Shown in pieces: positions 47,460-60,771 of a DNA stretch of 64,000 nt. Both the position numbers and the translations under genes were made by a program. The DNA is taken from the NCBI RefSeq assembly GCF_051020765.1, contig NW_027469201.1, positions 186,001 to 250,000 of the forward strand, read 5' to 3'. The stretch's first letter is position 1. The number at the start of each line of letters is the position of its first letter. Origin of the DNA: Lasioglossum baleicum. Taxonomy: Eukaryota > Arthropoda > Insecta > Hymenoptera > Halictidae. The notes below the pieces were generated by a model. It was not told the origin of the DNA. It did not search any database and worked only from the letters and a program-made list of their open reading frames with translations.

Positions 47460-49430
47460 GTGCGTGAGGATGCATCCCGCAGGCTAGTCGAGTAAAAACA
47501 CGTGCGAGAGGATGCATCCCGCAGGCTAGTGGAGTAAAAACACGTGCGAGAGGATACATCCCGCAGGCTAGTCGAGTAAAAACACGTGCGAGAGCATGCA
47601 TCCCGCAGGCTAGTCGAGTAAAAACACGTGCGAGAGGGTGCATCCCGCAGGCTAGTCCAGTAAAAACACGTGCGAGAGGATGCATCCCGCAGGCTAGTCG
47701 AGTAAAAACACGTGCGAGAGGGTGCATCCCGCAGGCTGGTCGAGTAAAAACACGTGCGAGAGGATGCATCCCGCAGGCTAGTCCAGTAAAAACACGTGCG
47801 AGAGGATGCATCCCGCAGGCTAGTCCAGTAAAAACACATGCGAGAGGATGCATCCCGCAGGCTAGTCGCGTAAAAACACGTGCGAGAGGATGCATCCCGC
47901 ATGCTAGTCGAGTAAAAACACGTGCGAGATGATGCATCCCGCAGGCTAGTCGAGTAAAAACACGTGCGAGAGTATGCATCCTGCAGGCTAGTCGAGTAAA
48001 ACACGTGCGTGAGGATGCATTCCGCAGGCTAGTCGAATAAAAACACGTGCGAGAAAATGCATCCCGCAGGCTAGTCGCGTAAAAACACGTGCGAGAGGAT
48101 GCACCCCGCAGGCTAGTCGAGTAAAAACACGTGCGAGAGGGTGCTTCCCGCAGGCTAGTCGAGTAAAAACACGTGCGCGAGGATGCATCCCGCAGGCTAG
48201 TCGAGTAAAAACACGTGCGAGAGGATGCATCCCGCAGGCTAGTCCAGTAAAAACACGTGCGAGAGGATGCATCCCGCAGGCTAGTCGAGTAAAAACACGT
48301 GCGGGAGGATGCATCCCGCAGGCTAGTCCAGTAAAAACACGTGCGAGAGGATGCATCCCGCAGGCTAGTCGAGTAAAAACACGTGCGGGGGGATGCATCC
48401 CGCAGGCTAGTCGAGCAAAAACACGTGCGAGAGGATGCATCCCGCAGGCTAGTCGAGCAAAAACACGTGCGAGAGGATACATCCCGCAGGCTAGTCGAGT
48501 AAAAACACGTGCGAGAGGATGCATCCCGCAGGCTAGTCGAGTAAAAACACGTGCGGAGGATGCATCCCGCAGGCTAGTCGAGTAAAAACACGTGCGAGAG
48601 GATGCATCCTGCAGGCTAGTCGAGTAAAACACGTGCGAGAGGATGCATCCCGCAGGCTAGTCGAGTAAAAACACGTGCGAGAGGATGCTTCCCGCAGGCT
48701 AGTCGAGTAAAAACACGTGCGAGAGGATGCTTCCCGCAGGCTAGTCGAGTAAAAACACGTGCGAGAGGATGCATCCCGCAGGCTAGTCGCGTAAAAACAC
48801 GTGCGAGAGGATGCACCCCGCAGGCTAGTCGAGTAAAAACACGTGCGAGAGGGTGCTTCCCGCAGGCTAGTCGAGTAAAAACACGTGCGAGAGGATGCAT
48901 CCCGCAGGCTAGTCGAGTAAAAACACGTGCGAGAGGATGCATCCCGCAGGCTAGTCCAGTAAAAACACGTGCGAGAAAATGCATCCCGCAGGCTAGTCGC
49001 GTAAAAACACGTGCGAGAGGATGCACCCCGCAGGCTAGTCGAGTAAAAACACGTGCGAGAGGATGCATCCCGCAGGCTAGTCCAGTAAAAACACGTGCGA
49101 GAGGATGCATCCCGCAGGCTAGTCGAGTAAAAACACGTGCGAGAGGGTGCATCCCGCAGGCTGGTCGAGTAAAAACACGTGCGAGAGGATGCATCCCGCA
49201 GGCTAGTCCAGTAAAAACACGTGCGAGAGGATGCATCCCGCAGGCTAGTCGAATAAAAACACATGCGAGAGGATGCATCCCGCAGGCTAGTCGCGTAAAA
49301 ACACGTGCGAGAGGATGCATCCCGCATGCTAGTCGAGTAAAAACACGTGCGAGATGATGCATCCCGCAGGCTAGTCGAGTAAAAACACGTGCGAGAGTAT
49401 GCATCCTGCAGGCTAGTCGAGTAAAACACG
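47460..49430 (+). repeat. Tandem-like duplication, copy A (offset 2,474 bp)
   Basis: Matches 49,934-51,988. GTGGAG lies at 47,529 and 50,003, 41-mers at 47,996/50,470 and 48,624/51,098, and the GTGCGGAGG one-base-short monomer near 48,555 and 51,029. The offset grows to 2,558 bp at the far end, where copy B has two more monomers. Confidence 0.85.
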
Positions 49431-49933
49431 TGCGTGAGGATGCATTCCGCAGGCTAGTCGAATAAAAACACGTGCGAGAAAATGCATCCCGCAGGCTAGT
49501 GGCGTAAAAACACGTGCGAGAGGATGCACCCCGCAGGCTAGTCGAGTAAAAACACGTGCGAGAGGGTGCTTCCCGCAGGCTAGTCGAGTAAAAACACGTG
49601 CGAGAGGATGCATCCCGCAGGCTAGTCGAGTAAAAACACGTGCGAGAGGATGCATCCCGCAGGCTAGTCCAGTAAAAACACGTGCGAGAGGATGCATCCC
49701 GCAGGCTAGTCGAGTAAAAACACGTGCGAGAGGATGCATCCCGCAGGCTAGTCCAGTAAAAACACGTGCGAGAGGATGCATCCCGCAGGCTAGTCGAGTA
49801 AAAACACGTGCGAGAGGATGCATCCCGCAGGCTAGTCGAGCAAAAACACGTGCGAGAGGATGCATCCCGCAGGCTAGTCGAGTAAAAACACGTGCGAGAG
49901 GATGCATCCCGCAGGCTAGTCCAGTAAAAACAC

Positions 49934-51988
49934 GTGCGAGAGGATGCATCCCGCAGGCTAGTCGAGTAAAAACACGTGCGAGAGGATGCATCCCGCAGGC
50001 TAGTGGAGTAAAAACACGTGCGAGAGGATACATCCCGCAGGCTAGTCGAGTAAAAACACGTGCGAGAGCATGCATCCCGCAGGCTAGTCGAGTAAAAACA
50101 CGTGCGAGAGGGTGCATCCCGCAGGCTAGTCCAGTAAAAACACGTGCGAGAGGATGCATCCCGCAGGCTAGTCGAGTAAAAACACGTGCGAGAGGGTGCA
50201 TCCCGCAGGCTGGTCGAGTAAAAACACGTGCGAGAGGATGCATCCCGCAGGCTAGTCCAGTAAAAACACGTGCGAGAGGATGCATCCCGCAGGCTAGTCC
50301 AGTAAAAACACATGCGAGAGGATGCATCCCGCAGGCTAGTCGCGTAAAAACACGTGCGAGAGGATGCATCCCGCATGCTAGTCGAGTAAAAACACGTGCG
50401 AGATGATGCATCCCGCAGGCTAGTCGAGTAAAAACACGTGCGAGAGTATGCATCCTGCAGGCTAGTCGAGTAAAACACGTGCGTGAGGATGCATTCCGCA
50501 GGCTAGTCGAATAAAAACACGTGCGAGAAAATGCATCCCGCAGGCTAGTCGCGTAAAAACACGTGCGAGAGGATGCACCCCGCAGGCTAGTCGAGTAAAA
50601 ACACGTGCGAGAGGGTGCTTCCCGCAGGCTAGTCGAGTAAAAACACGTGCGCGAGGATGCATCCCGCAGGCTAGTCGAGTAAAAACACGTGCGAGAGGAT
50701 GCATCCCGCAGGCTAGTCCAGTAAAAACACGTGCGAGAGGATGCATCCCGCAGGCTAGTCGAGTAAAAACACGTGCGGGAGGATGCATCCCGCAGGCTAG
50801 TCCAGTAAAAACACGTGCGAGAGGATGCATCCCGCAGGCTAGTCGAGTAAAAACACGTGCGGGGGGATGCATCCCGCAGGCTAGTCGAGCAAAAACACGT
50901 GCGAGAGGATGCATCCCGCAGGCTAGTCGAGCAAAAACACGTGCGAGAGGATACATCCCGCAGGCTAGTCGAGTAAAAACACGTGCGAGAGGATGCATCC
51001 CGCAGGCTAGTCGAGTAAAAACACGTGCGGAGGATGCATCCCGCAGGCTAGTCGAGTAAAAACACGTGCGAGAGGATGCATCCTGCAGGCTAGTCGAGTA
51101 AAACACGTGCGAGAGGATGCATCCCGCAGGCTAGTCGAGTAAAAACACGTGCGAGAGGATGCTTCCCGCAGGCTAGTCGAGTAAAAACACGTGCGAGAGG
51201 ATGCTTCCCGCAGGCTAGTCGAGTAAAAACACGTGCGAGAGGATGCATCCCGCAGGCTAGTAGCGTAAAAACACGTGCGAGAGGATGCACCCCGCAGGCT
51301 AGTCGAGTAAAAACACGTGCGAGAGGGTGCTTCCCGCAGGCTAGTCGAGTAAAAACACGTGCGAGAGGATGCATCCCGCAGGCTAGTCGAGTAAAAACAC
51401 GTGCGAGAGGATGCATCCCGCAGGCTAGTCCAGTAAAAACACGTGCGAGAAAATGCATCCCGCAGGCTAGTCGCGTAAAAACACGTGCGAGAGGATGCAC
51501 CCCGCAGGCTAGTCGAGTAAAAACACGTGCGAGAGGGTGCTTCCCGCAGGCTAGTCGAGTAAAAACACGTGCGAGAGGATGCATCCCGCAGGCTAGTCGA
51601 GTAAAAACACGTGCGAGAGGATGCATCCCGCAGGCTAGTCCAGTAAAAACACGTGCGAGAGGATGCATCCCGCAGGCTAGTCGAGTAAAAACACGTGCGA
51701 GAGGGTGCATCCCGCAGGCTGGTCGAGTAAAAACACGTGCGAGAGGATGCATCCCGCAGGCTAGTCCAGTAAAAACACGTGCGAGAGGATGCATCCCGCA
51801 GGCTAGTCGAATAAAAACACATGCGAGAGGATGCATCCCGCAGGCTAGTCGCGTAAAAACACGTGCGAGAGGATGCATCCCGCATGCTAGTCGAGTAAAA
51901 ACACGTGCGAGATGATGCATCCCGCAGGCTAGTCGAGTAAAAACACGTGCGAGAGTATGCATCCTGCAGGCTAGTCGAGTAAAACACG
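49934..51988 (+). repeat. Tandem-like duplication, copy B (offset 2,474 bp)
   Basis: Second copy of 47,460-49,430. A single-base difference is visible near 51,260, where TAGTAGCG replaces TAGTCGCG. Copy B also contains GTGCGGGGGG (about 50,859), matching 48,385. The intervening 49,431-49,933 is ordinary 42-mers. Confidence 0.85.
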
Positions 51989-53546
51989 TGCGTGAGGATG
52001 CATTCCGCAGGCTAGTCGAATAAAAACACGTGCGAGAAAATGCATCCCGCAGGCTAGTCGCGTAAAAACACGTGCGAGAGGATGCACCCCGCAGGCTAGT
52101 CGAGTAAAAACACGTGCGAGAGGGTGCTTCCCGCAGGCTAGTCGAGTAAAAACACGTGCGAGAGGGTGCTTCCCGCAGGCTAGTCGAGTAAAAACACGTG
52201 CGAGAGGATGCATCCCGCAGGCTAGTCGAGTAAAAACACGTGCGAGAGGATGCATCCCGCAGGCTAGTCCAGTAAAAACACGTGCGAGAAAATGCATCCC
52301 GCAGGCTAGTCGCGTAAAAACACGTGCGAGAGGATGCACCCCGCAGGCTAGTCGAGTAAAAACACGTGCGAGAGGGTGCTTCCCGCAGGCTAGTCGAGTA
52401 AAAACACGTGCGAGAGGATGCATCCCGCAGGCTAGTCGAGTAAAAACACGTGCGAGAGGATGCATCCCGCAGGCTAGTCCAGTAAAAACACGTGCGAGAG
52501 GATGCATCCCGCAGGCTAGTCGAGTAAAAACACGTGCGAGAGGGTGCATCCCGCAGGCTGGTCGAGTAAAAACACGTGCGAGAGGATGCATCCCGCAGGC
52601 TAGTCCAGTAAAAACACGTGCGAGAGGATGCATCCCGCAGGCTAGTCGAATAAAAACACATGCGAGAGGATGCATCCCGCAGGCTAGTCGCGTAAAAACA
52701 CGTGCGAGAGGATGCATCCCGCATGCTAGTCGAGTAAAAACACGTGCGAGATGATGCATCCCGCAGGCTAGTCGAGTAAAAACACGTGCGAGAGTATGCA
52801 TCCTGCAGGCTAGTCGAGTAAAACACGTGCGTGAGGATGCATTCCGCAGGCTAGTCGAATAAAAACACGTGCGAGAAAATGCATCCCGCAGGCTAGTGGC
52901 GTAAAAACACGTGCGAGAGGATGCACCCCGCAGGCTAGTCGAGTAAAAACACGTGCGAGAGGGTGCTTCCCGCAGGCTAGTCGAGTAAAAACACGTGCGA
53001 GAGGATGCATCCCGCAGGCTAGTCGAGTAAAAACACGTGCGAGAGGATGCATCCCGCAGGCTAGTCCAGTAAAAACACGTGCGAGAGGATGCATCCCGCA
53101 GGCTAGTCGAGTAAAAACACGTGCGAGAGGATGCATCCCGCAGGCTAGTCCAGTAAAAACACGTGCGAGAGGATGCATCCCGCAGGCTAGTCTAGTAAAA
53201 ACACGTGCGAGGTTTTGTGGGATGCGCATGCGCAGGTTTTGTGGGATGCGCATGCGCAGGTTTTTTGGGATGCGCATGCGCAGGTTTTTTGGGATGCGCA
53301 TGGCTAGTCGAGCAAAAACGCGTGCGAGAGGTTGCATCCCGCAGGCTAGTCGAGTAAAAACACGTGCGAGAGGATGCATCCCGCAGGCTAGTCGAGTAAA
53401 AACACGTGCGAGAGGATGCATCCCGCAGGCTAGTCCAGTAAAAACACGTGCGAGAGGATGCATCCCGCAGGCTAGTCGAGTAAAAACACGTGCGAGAGGA
53501 TGCATCCCGCAGGCTAGTCGAGCAAAAACACGTGCGAGAGGATGCA
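51676..53546 (+). repeat. Long duplication, copy B (offset 6,356 bp)
   Basis: Second copy of 45,320-47,190, overlapping the end of the 2,474-bp duplication. It ends shortly after the 53,210 cassette, where copy A continues into a second cassette (47,223) but copy B continues into 42-mers with CAGGCCAG. Confidence 0.85.
53210..53302 (+). repeat. 24-mer cassette 49 (G,G,T,T)
   Basis: Copy of cassette 47, offset 6,356 bp, with the AGAGGTTGC monomer behind it. The only cassette between 47.3 and 58.1 kb. Confidence 0.95.
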
Positions 53547-56500
53547 TCCCGCAGGCTAGTCGAGCAAAAACACGTGCGAGAGGATGCATCCCGCAGGCCA
53601 GTCGAGTAAAAACACGTGCGAGAGGATACATCCCGCAGGCTAGTCGAGTAAAAACACGTGCGAGAGCATGCATCCCGCAGGCTAGTCGAGTAAAAACACG
53701 TGCGAGAGCATGCATCCCGCAGGCTAGTCGAGTAAAAACACGTGCGAGAGGGTGCATCCCGCAGGCTAGTCGCGTAAAAACACGTGCGAGAGGATGCATC
53801 CCGCAGGCTAGTCGAGTAAAAACACGTGCGGGAGGATGCATCCCGCAGGCTAGTCGAGTAAAAACACGTGCGAGAGGATGCATCCCGCAGGCTAGTCGAG
53901 TAAAAACACGTGCGGAGGATGCATCCCGCAGGCTAGTCGAGTAAAAACACGTGCGAGAGGATGCATCCTGCAGGCTAGTCGAGTAAAACACGTGCGAGAG
54001 GATGCATCCCGCAGGCTAGTCGAGTAAAAACACGTGCGAGAGGATGCTTCCCGCAGGCTAGTCGAGTAAAAACACGTGCGAGAGGATGCTTCCCGCAGGC
54101 TAGTCGAGTAAAAACACGTGCGAGAGGATGCATCCCGCAGGCTAGTCGAGTAAAAACACGTGCGAGAGGATGCATCCCGCAGGCTAGTCGAGTAAAAACA
54201 CGTGCGAGAGGATGCATCCCGCAGGCTAGTCCAGTAAAAACACGTGCGAGAGGATGCATCCCGCAGGCTAGTCGAGTAAAAACACGTGCGAGAGGATGCA
54301 TCCCGCAGGCTACTCGAGCAAAAACACGTGCGAGAGGATGCATCCCGCAGGCTAGTGGAGTAAAAACACGTGCGAGAGGATACATCCCGCAGGCTAGTCG
54401 AGTAAAAACACGTGCGACGGCATGCATCCCGCAGGCTAGTCGAGTAAAAACACGTGCGAGAGGATGCATCCCGCAGGTTAGTCGAGTAAAAACACGTGCG
54501 AGAGGATGCTTCCCGCAGGCTAGTTGAGTAAAAACACGTACGAGAGGATGCTTCCCGCAGGCTAGTCGAGTAAAAACACGTGCGAGAGGATGCATCCCGC
54601 AGGCTAGTCGAGTAAAAACACGTGCGAGTGGATGCATCCCGCAGGCTAGTCGAGTAAAAACACGTGCGAGAGGATGCATCCCGCAGGCTAGTCCAGTAAA
54701 AACACGTGCGAGAGGTTGCATCCCGCAGGCTAGTCGAGTAAAAACACGTGCGAGAGGATGCATCCCGCAGGCTAGTCGAGCAAAAACACGTGCGAGAGGA
54801 TGCATCCCGCAGGCTAGTCGAGCAAAAACACGTGCGAGAGGATGCATCCCGCAGGCCAGTCGAGTAAAAACACGTGCGAGAGGATGCATCCCGCTGGCTA
54901 GTCGAGTAAAAAAACGTGCGAGAGGATGCATCCCGCAGGCTAGTGGAGTAAAAACACGTGCGAGAGGATACATCCCGCAGGCTAGTCGAGTAAAAACACG
55001 TGCGAGAGCATGCATCCCGCAGGCTAGTCGAGTAAAAACACGTGCGAGAGCATGCATCCCGCAGGCTAGTCGAGTAAAAACACGTGCGAGAGGGTGCATC
55101 CCGCAGGCTAGTCGAGTAAAAACACGTGCGAGAGGATGCATCCCGCAGGCAAGTCGAGTAAAAACACGTGCGAGAGGATGCATCCCGCAGGCTAGTCGAG
55201 CAAAAACACGTGCGAGAGGATGCATCCCGCAGGCTAGTCGAGCAAAAACACGTGCGAGAGGATGCACCCCGCAGGCTAGTCGAGCAAAAACACGTGCGAG
55301 AGGATGCATCCCGCAGGCTAGTCGAGTAAAAACACGTGCGGAAGGATGCATCCCGCAGGCTAGTCGAGTAAAAACACGTGCGAGAGGATGCATCCTGCAG
55401 GCTAGTCGAGTAAAACACGTGCGTGAGGATGCATCCCGCAGGCTAGTCGAATAAAAACACGTGCGAGAGGATGCATCCCGCAGGCTAGTCGCGTAAAAAC
55501 ACGTGCGAGAGGATGCATCCCGCAGGCTAGTCGAGTAAAAACACGAGCGAGAGGGTGCATCCCGCAGGCTAGTCGAGTACAAACACGTGCGAGAGGATGC
55601 ATCCTGCAGGCTAGTCGAATAAAAACACATGCGAGAGGATGCATCCCGCAGGCTAGTCCAGTAAAAACACGTGCGGGAGGATGCATCCCGCAGGCTAGTC
55701 GAGTAAAAACACGTGCGAGAGGATGCATCCTGCAGGCTAGTCGAGTAAAACACGTGCGTGAGGATGCATCCCGCAGGCTAGTCGAATAAAAACACGTGCG
55801 AGAGGATGCATCCCGCAGGCTAGTCGAGTAAAAACACGTGCGAGATGGTGCATCCCGCAGGCTAGTCGAGTAAAAACACGTGCGAGAGGATGCATCCCGC
55901 AGGCTAGTCCAGTAAAAACACGTGCGAGAGGATGCATCCCGCCGGCTAGTCGAGTAAAAACACGTGCGAGAGGATGCATCCCGCAGGCTAGTCGAGTAAA
56001 AACACGTGCGGAGGATGCATCCCGCAGGCTAGTCGAGTAAAAACACGTGCGAGAGGATGCATCCTGCAGGCTAGTCGAGTAAAACACGTGCGAGAGGATG
56101 CATCCCGCAGGCTAGTCGAGTAAAAACACGTGCGAGAGGATGCTTCCCGCAGGCTAGTCGAGTAAAAACACGTGCGAGAGGATGCTTCCCGCAGGCTAGT
56201 CGAGTAAAAACACGTGCGAGAGGATGCATCCCGCAGGCTAGTCGAGTAAAAACACGTGCGAGAGGATGCATCCCGCAGGCTAGTCGAGTAAAAACACGTG
56301 CGAGAGGATGCATCCCGCAGGCTAGTCCAGTAAAAACACGTGCGAGAGGATGCATCCCGCAGGCTAGTCGAGTAAAAACACGTGCGAGAGGATGCATCCC
56401 GCAGGCTAGTCGAGCAAAAACACGTGCGAGAGGATGCATCCCGCAGGCTAGTGGAGTAAAAACACGTGCGAGAGGATACATCCCGCAGGCTAGTCGAGTA

Positions 56501-57496
56501 AAAACACGTGCGACGGCATGCATCCCGCAGGCTAGTCGAGTAAAAACACGTGGGAGAGGATGCATCCCGCAGGTTAGTCGAGTAAAAACACGTGCGAGAG
56601 GATGCTTCCCGCAGGCTAGTTGAGTAAAAACACGTACGAGAGGATGCTTCCCGCAGGCTAGTCGAGTAAAAACACGTGCGAGAGGATGCATCCCGCAGGC
56701 TAGTCGAATAAAAACACGTGCGAGAGGATGCATCCCGCAGGCTAGTCGAGTAAAAACACGTGCGAGAGGATGCATCCCGCAGGCTAGTCCAGTAAAAACA
56801 CGTGCGAGAGGTTGCATCCGCAGGCTAGTCGAGTAAAAACACGTGCGAGAGGATGCATCCCGCAGGCTAGTCGAGCAAAAACACGTGCGAGAGGATGCAT
56901 CCCGCAGGCTAGTCGAGCAAAAACACGTGCGAGAGGATGCATCCCGCAGGCCAGTCGAGTAAAAACACGTGCGAGAGGATGCATCCCGCTGGCTAGTCGA
57001 GTAAAAACACGTGCGAGAGGATGCATCCCGCAGGCTAGTGGAGTAAAAACACGTGCGAGAGGATACATCCCGCAGGCTAGTCGAGTAAAAACACGTGCGA
57101 GAGCATGCATCCCGCAGGCTAGTCGAGTAAAAACACGTGCGAGAGCATGCATCCCGCAGGCTAGTCGAGTAAAAACACGTGCGAGAGGGTGCATCCCGCA
57201 GGCTAGTCGAGTAAAAACACGTGCGAGAGGATGCATCCCGCAGGCTAGTCGAGTAAAAACACGTGCGAGAGGATGCATCCCGCAGGCTAGTCGAGCAAAA
57301 ACACGTGCGAGAGGATGCATCCCGCAGGCTAGTCGAGCAAAAACACGTGCGAGAGGATGCACCCCGCAGGCTAGTCGAGCAAAAACACGTGCGAGAGGAT
57401 GCATCCCGCAGGCTAGTCGAGTAAAAACACGTGCGGAAGGATGCATCCCGCAGGCTAGTCGAGTAAAAACACGTGCGAGAGGATGCATCCTGCAGG
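53547..57496 (+). repeat. Two further copies of the 38.6-40.5 kb block
   Basis: 53,892-55,750 repeats 38,597-40,500 at a constant offset of 15,295 bp up to at least 55,400; three base changes were noticed (near 54,312, 54,911 and 55,150). A partly independent copy starts at 56,071 and reaches 57,513; it has private changes (GTGGGAG near 56,552, CGAATA near 56,707) and a one-base deletion in a core at about 56,818 (ATCCGCAG). No cassette lies anywhere between 53,303 and 58,147. Confidence 0.85.
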
Positions 57497-58147
57497 CTAG
57501 TCGAGTAAAACACGTGCGTGAGGATGCATCCCGCAGGCTAGTCGAATAAAAACACGTGCGAGAGGATGCATCCCGCAGGCTAGTCGCGTAAAAACACGTG
57601 CGAGAGGATGCATCCCGCAGGCTAGTCGAGTAAAAACACGAGCGAGAGGGTGCATCCCGCAGGCTAGTCGAGTACAAACACGTGCGAGAGGATGCATCCT
57701 GCAGGCTAGTCGAATAAAAACACATGCGAGAGGATGCATCCCGCAGGCTAGTCGCGTAAAAACACGTGCGAGAGGATGCATCCCGCAGGCTAGTCGAGTA
57801 AAAACACGTGCGGGAGGATGCATCCCGCAGGCTAGTCGAGTAAAAACACGTGCGAGAGGATGCATCCTGCAGGCTAGTCGAGTAAAACACGTGCGTGAGG
57901 ATGCATCCCGCAGGCTAGTCGAATAAAAACACGTGCGAGAGGATGCATCCCGCAGGCTAGTCGCGTGAAAACACGTGCGAGAGGATGCATCCCGCAGGCT
58001 AGTCGAGTAAAAACACGTGCGAGATGGTGCATCCCGCAGGCTAGTCGAGTAAAAACACGTGCGAGAGGATGCATCCCGCAGGCTAGTCCAGTAAAAACAC
58101 GTGCGAGAGGATGCATCCCGCCGGCTAGTCGAGTAAAAACACGTGCG

Positions 58148-58240
58148 AGGTTTTGTGGGATGCGTATGCGCAGGTTTTGTGGGATGCGCATGCGCAGGTT
58201 TTTTGGGATGCGCATGCGCAGGTTTTTTGGGACGCGCATG
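58148..58240 (+). repeat. 24-mer cassette 50 (G,G,T,T)
   Basis: First unit GCGTATGCGC, terminal unit GGGACGCGCATG; preceded by a CCCGCCGGC monomer. Confidence 0.95.
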
Positions 58241-59396
58241 GCTAGTCGAGCAAAAACACGTGCAAGAGGATGCTTCCCGCAGGCTAGTCGAGTAAAAACA
58301 CGTGCGAGAGGATGCATCCCGCAGGCTAGTCGCGTAAAAACACGTGCGAGAGGATGCATCCCGCAGGCTAGTCGAGTAAAAACACGTGCGAGATGGTGCA
58401 TCCCGCAGGCTAGTCGCGTAAAAACACGTGCCGGAGGATGCATCCCGCAGGCTGGTCGAGTAAAAACACGTGCGAGATGGTGCATCCCGCAGGCTAGTCG
58501 AGTAAAACACGTGCGTGAGGATGCATCCCGCAGGCTAGTCGAATAAAAACACATGCGAGAGGATGCATCCCGCAGGCTAGTCGCGTAAAAACACGTGCGA
58601 GAGGATGCATCACGCAGGCTAGTCGAGTAAAAACACGTGCGGGAGGATGCATCCCGCAGGCTAGTCGAGTAAAAACACGTGCGAGAGGATGCATCCTGCA
58701 GGCTAGTCGAGTAAAACACGTGCGTGAGGATGCATCCGGCAGGCTAGTCGAATAAAAACACGTGCGAGAGGATGCATCCCGCAGGCTAGTCGCGTAAAAA
58801 CACGTGCGAGAGTATGCATCCCGCAGGCTAGTCGAGTAAAAACACGTGCGAGATGGTGCATCCCGCAGGCTAGTCGAGTAAAAACACGTGCGAGAGGATG
58901 CATCCCGCAGGCTAGTCCAGTAAAAACACGTGCGAGAGGATGCATCCCGCAGGCTAGTCGCGTAAAAACACGTGCGAGAGGATGCATCCCGCAGGCTAGT
59001 CGAGTAAAAACACGTGCGAGATGGTGCATCCCGCAGGCTAGTCGAGTAAAAAGACGTGCGAGAGGATGCATCCCGCAGGCTAGTCGAGTAAAAACACGTG
59101 CGAGAGGATGCATCCCGCAGGCTAGTCGAGTAAAAACACGTGCAAGAGGATGCTTCCCGCAGGCTAGTCGAGTAAAAACACGTGCGAGAGGATGCTTCCC
59201 GCTGGCTAGTCGAGTAAAAACACGTGCGAGAGGATGCATCCCGCAGGCTAGTCGAGTAAAAACACGTGCGAGAGGATGCATCCCGCAGGCTAGTCGAGTA
59301 AAAACACGTGCGAGAGGATGCATCCCGCAGGCTAGTCCAGTAAAAACACGTGCGAGAGGATGCATCCCGCAGGCTAGTCGAGTAAAAACACGTGCG

Positions 59397-59489
59397 AGGT
59401 TTTGTGGGATGCGCATGCGCAGGTTTTGTGGGATGCGCATGCGCAGGTTTTTTGGGATGCGCATGCGCAGGTTTTTTGGGATGCGCATG
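59397..59489 (+). repeat. 24-mer cassette 51 (G,G,T,T)
   Basis: Standard units; followed by GAGCAAA twice, GATAC, plain, GTGGAG. Confidence 0.95.
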
Positions 59490-60771
59490 GCTAGTCGAGC
59501 AAAAACACGTGCGAGAGGATGCATCCCGCAGGCTAGTCGAGCAAAAACACGTGCGAGAGGATGCATCCCGCAGGCTAGTCGAGTAAAAACACGTGCGAGA
59601 GGATACATCCCGCAGGCTAGTCGAGTAAAAACACGTGCGAGAGGATGCATCCCGCAGGCTAGTGGAGTAAAAACACGTGCGAGAGGATACATCCCGCAGG
59701 CTAGTCGAGTAAAAACACGTGCGAGAGCATGCATCCCGCAGGCTAGTCGAGTAAAAACACGTGCGAGAGCATGCATCCCGCAGGCTAGTCGAGTAAAAAC
59801 ACGTGCGAGAGGGTGCATCCCGCAGGCTAGTCGAGTAAAAACACGTGCGAGAGGATGCATCCCGCAGGCTAGTCGAGTAAAAACACGTGCGAGAGGATGC
59901 ATCCCGCAGGCTAGTCGAGCAAAAACACGTGCGAGAGGATGCATCCCGCAGGCTAGTCGAGCAAAAACACGTGCGAGAGGATGCACCCCGCAGGCTAGTC
60001 GAGCAAAAACACGTGCGAGAGGATGCATCCCGCAGGCTAGTCGAGCAAAAACACGTGCGAGAGGATGCATCCCGCAGGCTAGTCGAGCAAAAACACGTGC
60101 GAGAGGATGCACCCCGCAGGCTAGTCGAGCAAAAACACGTGCGAGAGGATGCATCCCGCAGGCTAGTCGAGTAAAAACACGTGCGGAAGGATGCATCCCG
60201 CAGGCTAGTCGAGTAAAAACACGTGCGAGAGGATGCATCCTGCAGGCTAGTCGAGTAAAACACGTGCGTGAGGATGCATCCCGCAGGCTAGTCGAATAAA
60301 AACACGTGCGAGAGGATGCATCCCGCAGGCTAGTCGCGTAAAAACACGTGCGAGAGGATGCATCCCGCAGGCTAGTCGAGTAAAAACACGAGCGAGAGGG
60401 TGCATCCCGCAGGCTAGTCGAGTACAAACACGTGCGAGAGGATGCATCCTGCAGGCTAGTCGAATAAAAACACATGCGAGAGGATGCATCCCGCAGGCTA
60501 GTCGCGTAAAAACACGTGCGAGAGGATGCATCCCGCAGGCTAGTCGAGTAAAAACACGTGCGGGAGGATGCATCCCGCAGGCTAGTCGAGTAAAAACACG
60601 TGCGAGAGGATGCATCCTGCAGGCTAGTCGAGTAAAACACGTGCGTGAGGATGCATCCCGCAGGCTAGTCGAATAAAAACACGTGCGAGAGGATGCATCC
60701 CGCAGGCTAGTCGCGTGAAAACACGTGCGAGAGGATGCATCCCGCAGGCTAGTCGAGTAAAAACACGTGCG

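Larger units (their letters stand above)
57497..59660 (+). repeat. Terminal duplication, copy A (offset 2,750 then 2,624 bp)
   Basis: 41-mers at 57,505, 57,882, 58,502 and 58,711 recur at 60,255, 60,632, 61,126 and 61,335, and cassettes at 58,148 and 59,397 recur at 60,772 and 62,021. Copy A has 126 bp (three monomers) more before its first cassette, which is why the offset drops from 2,750 to 2,624 bp. Confidence 0.87.
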
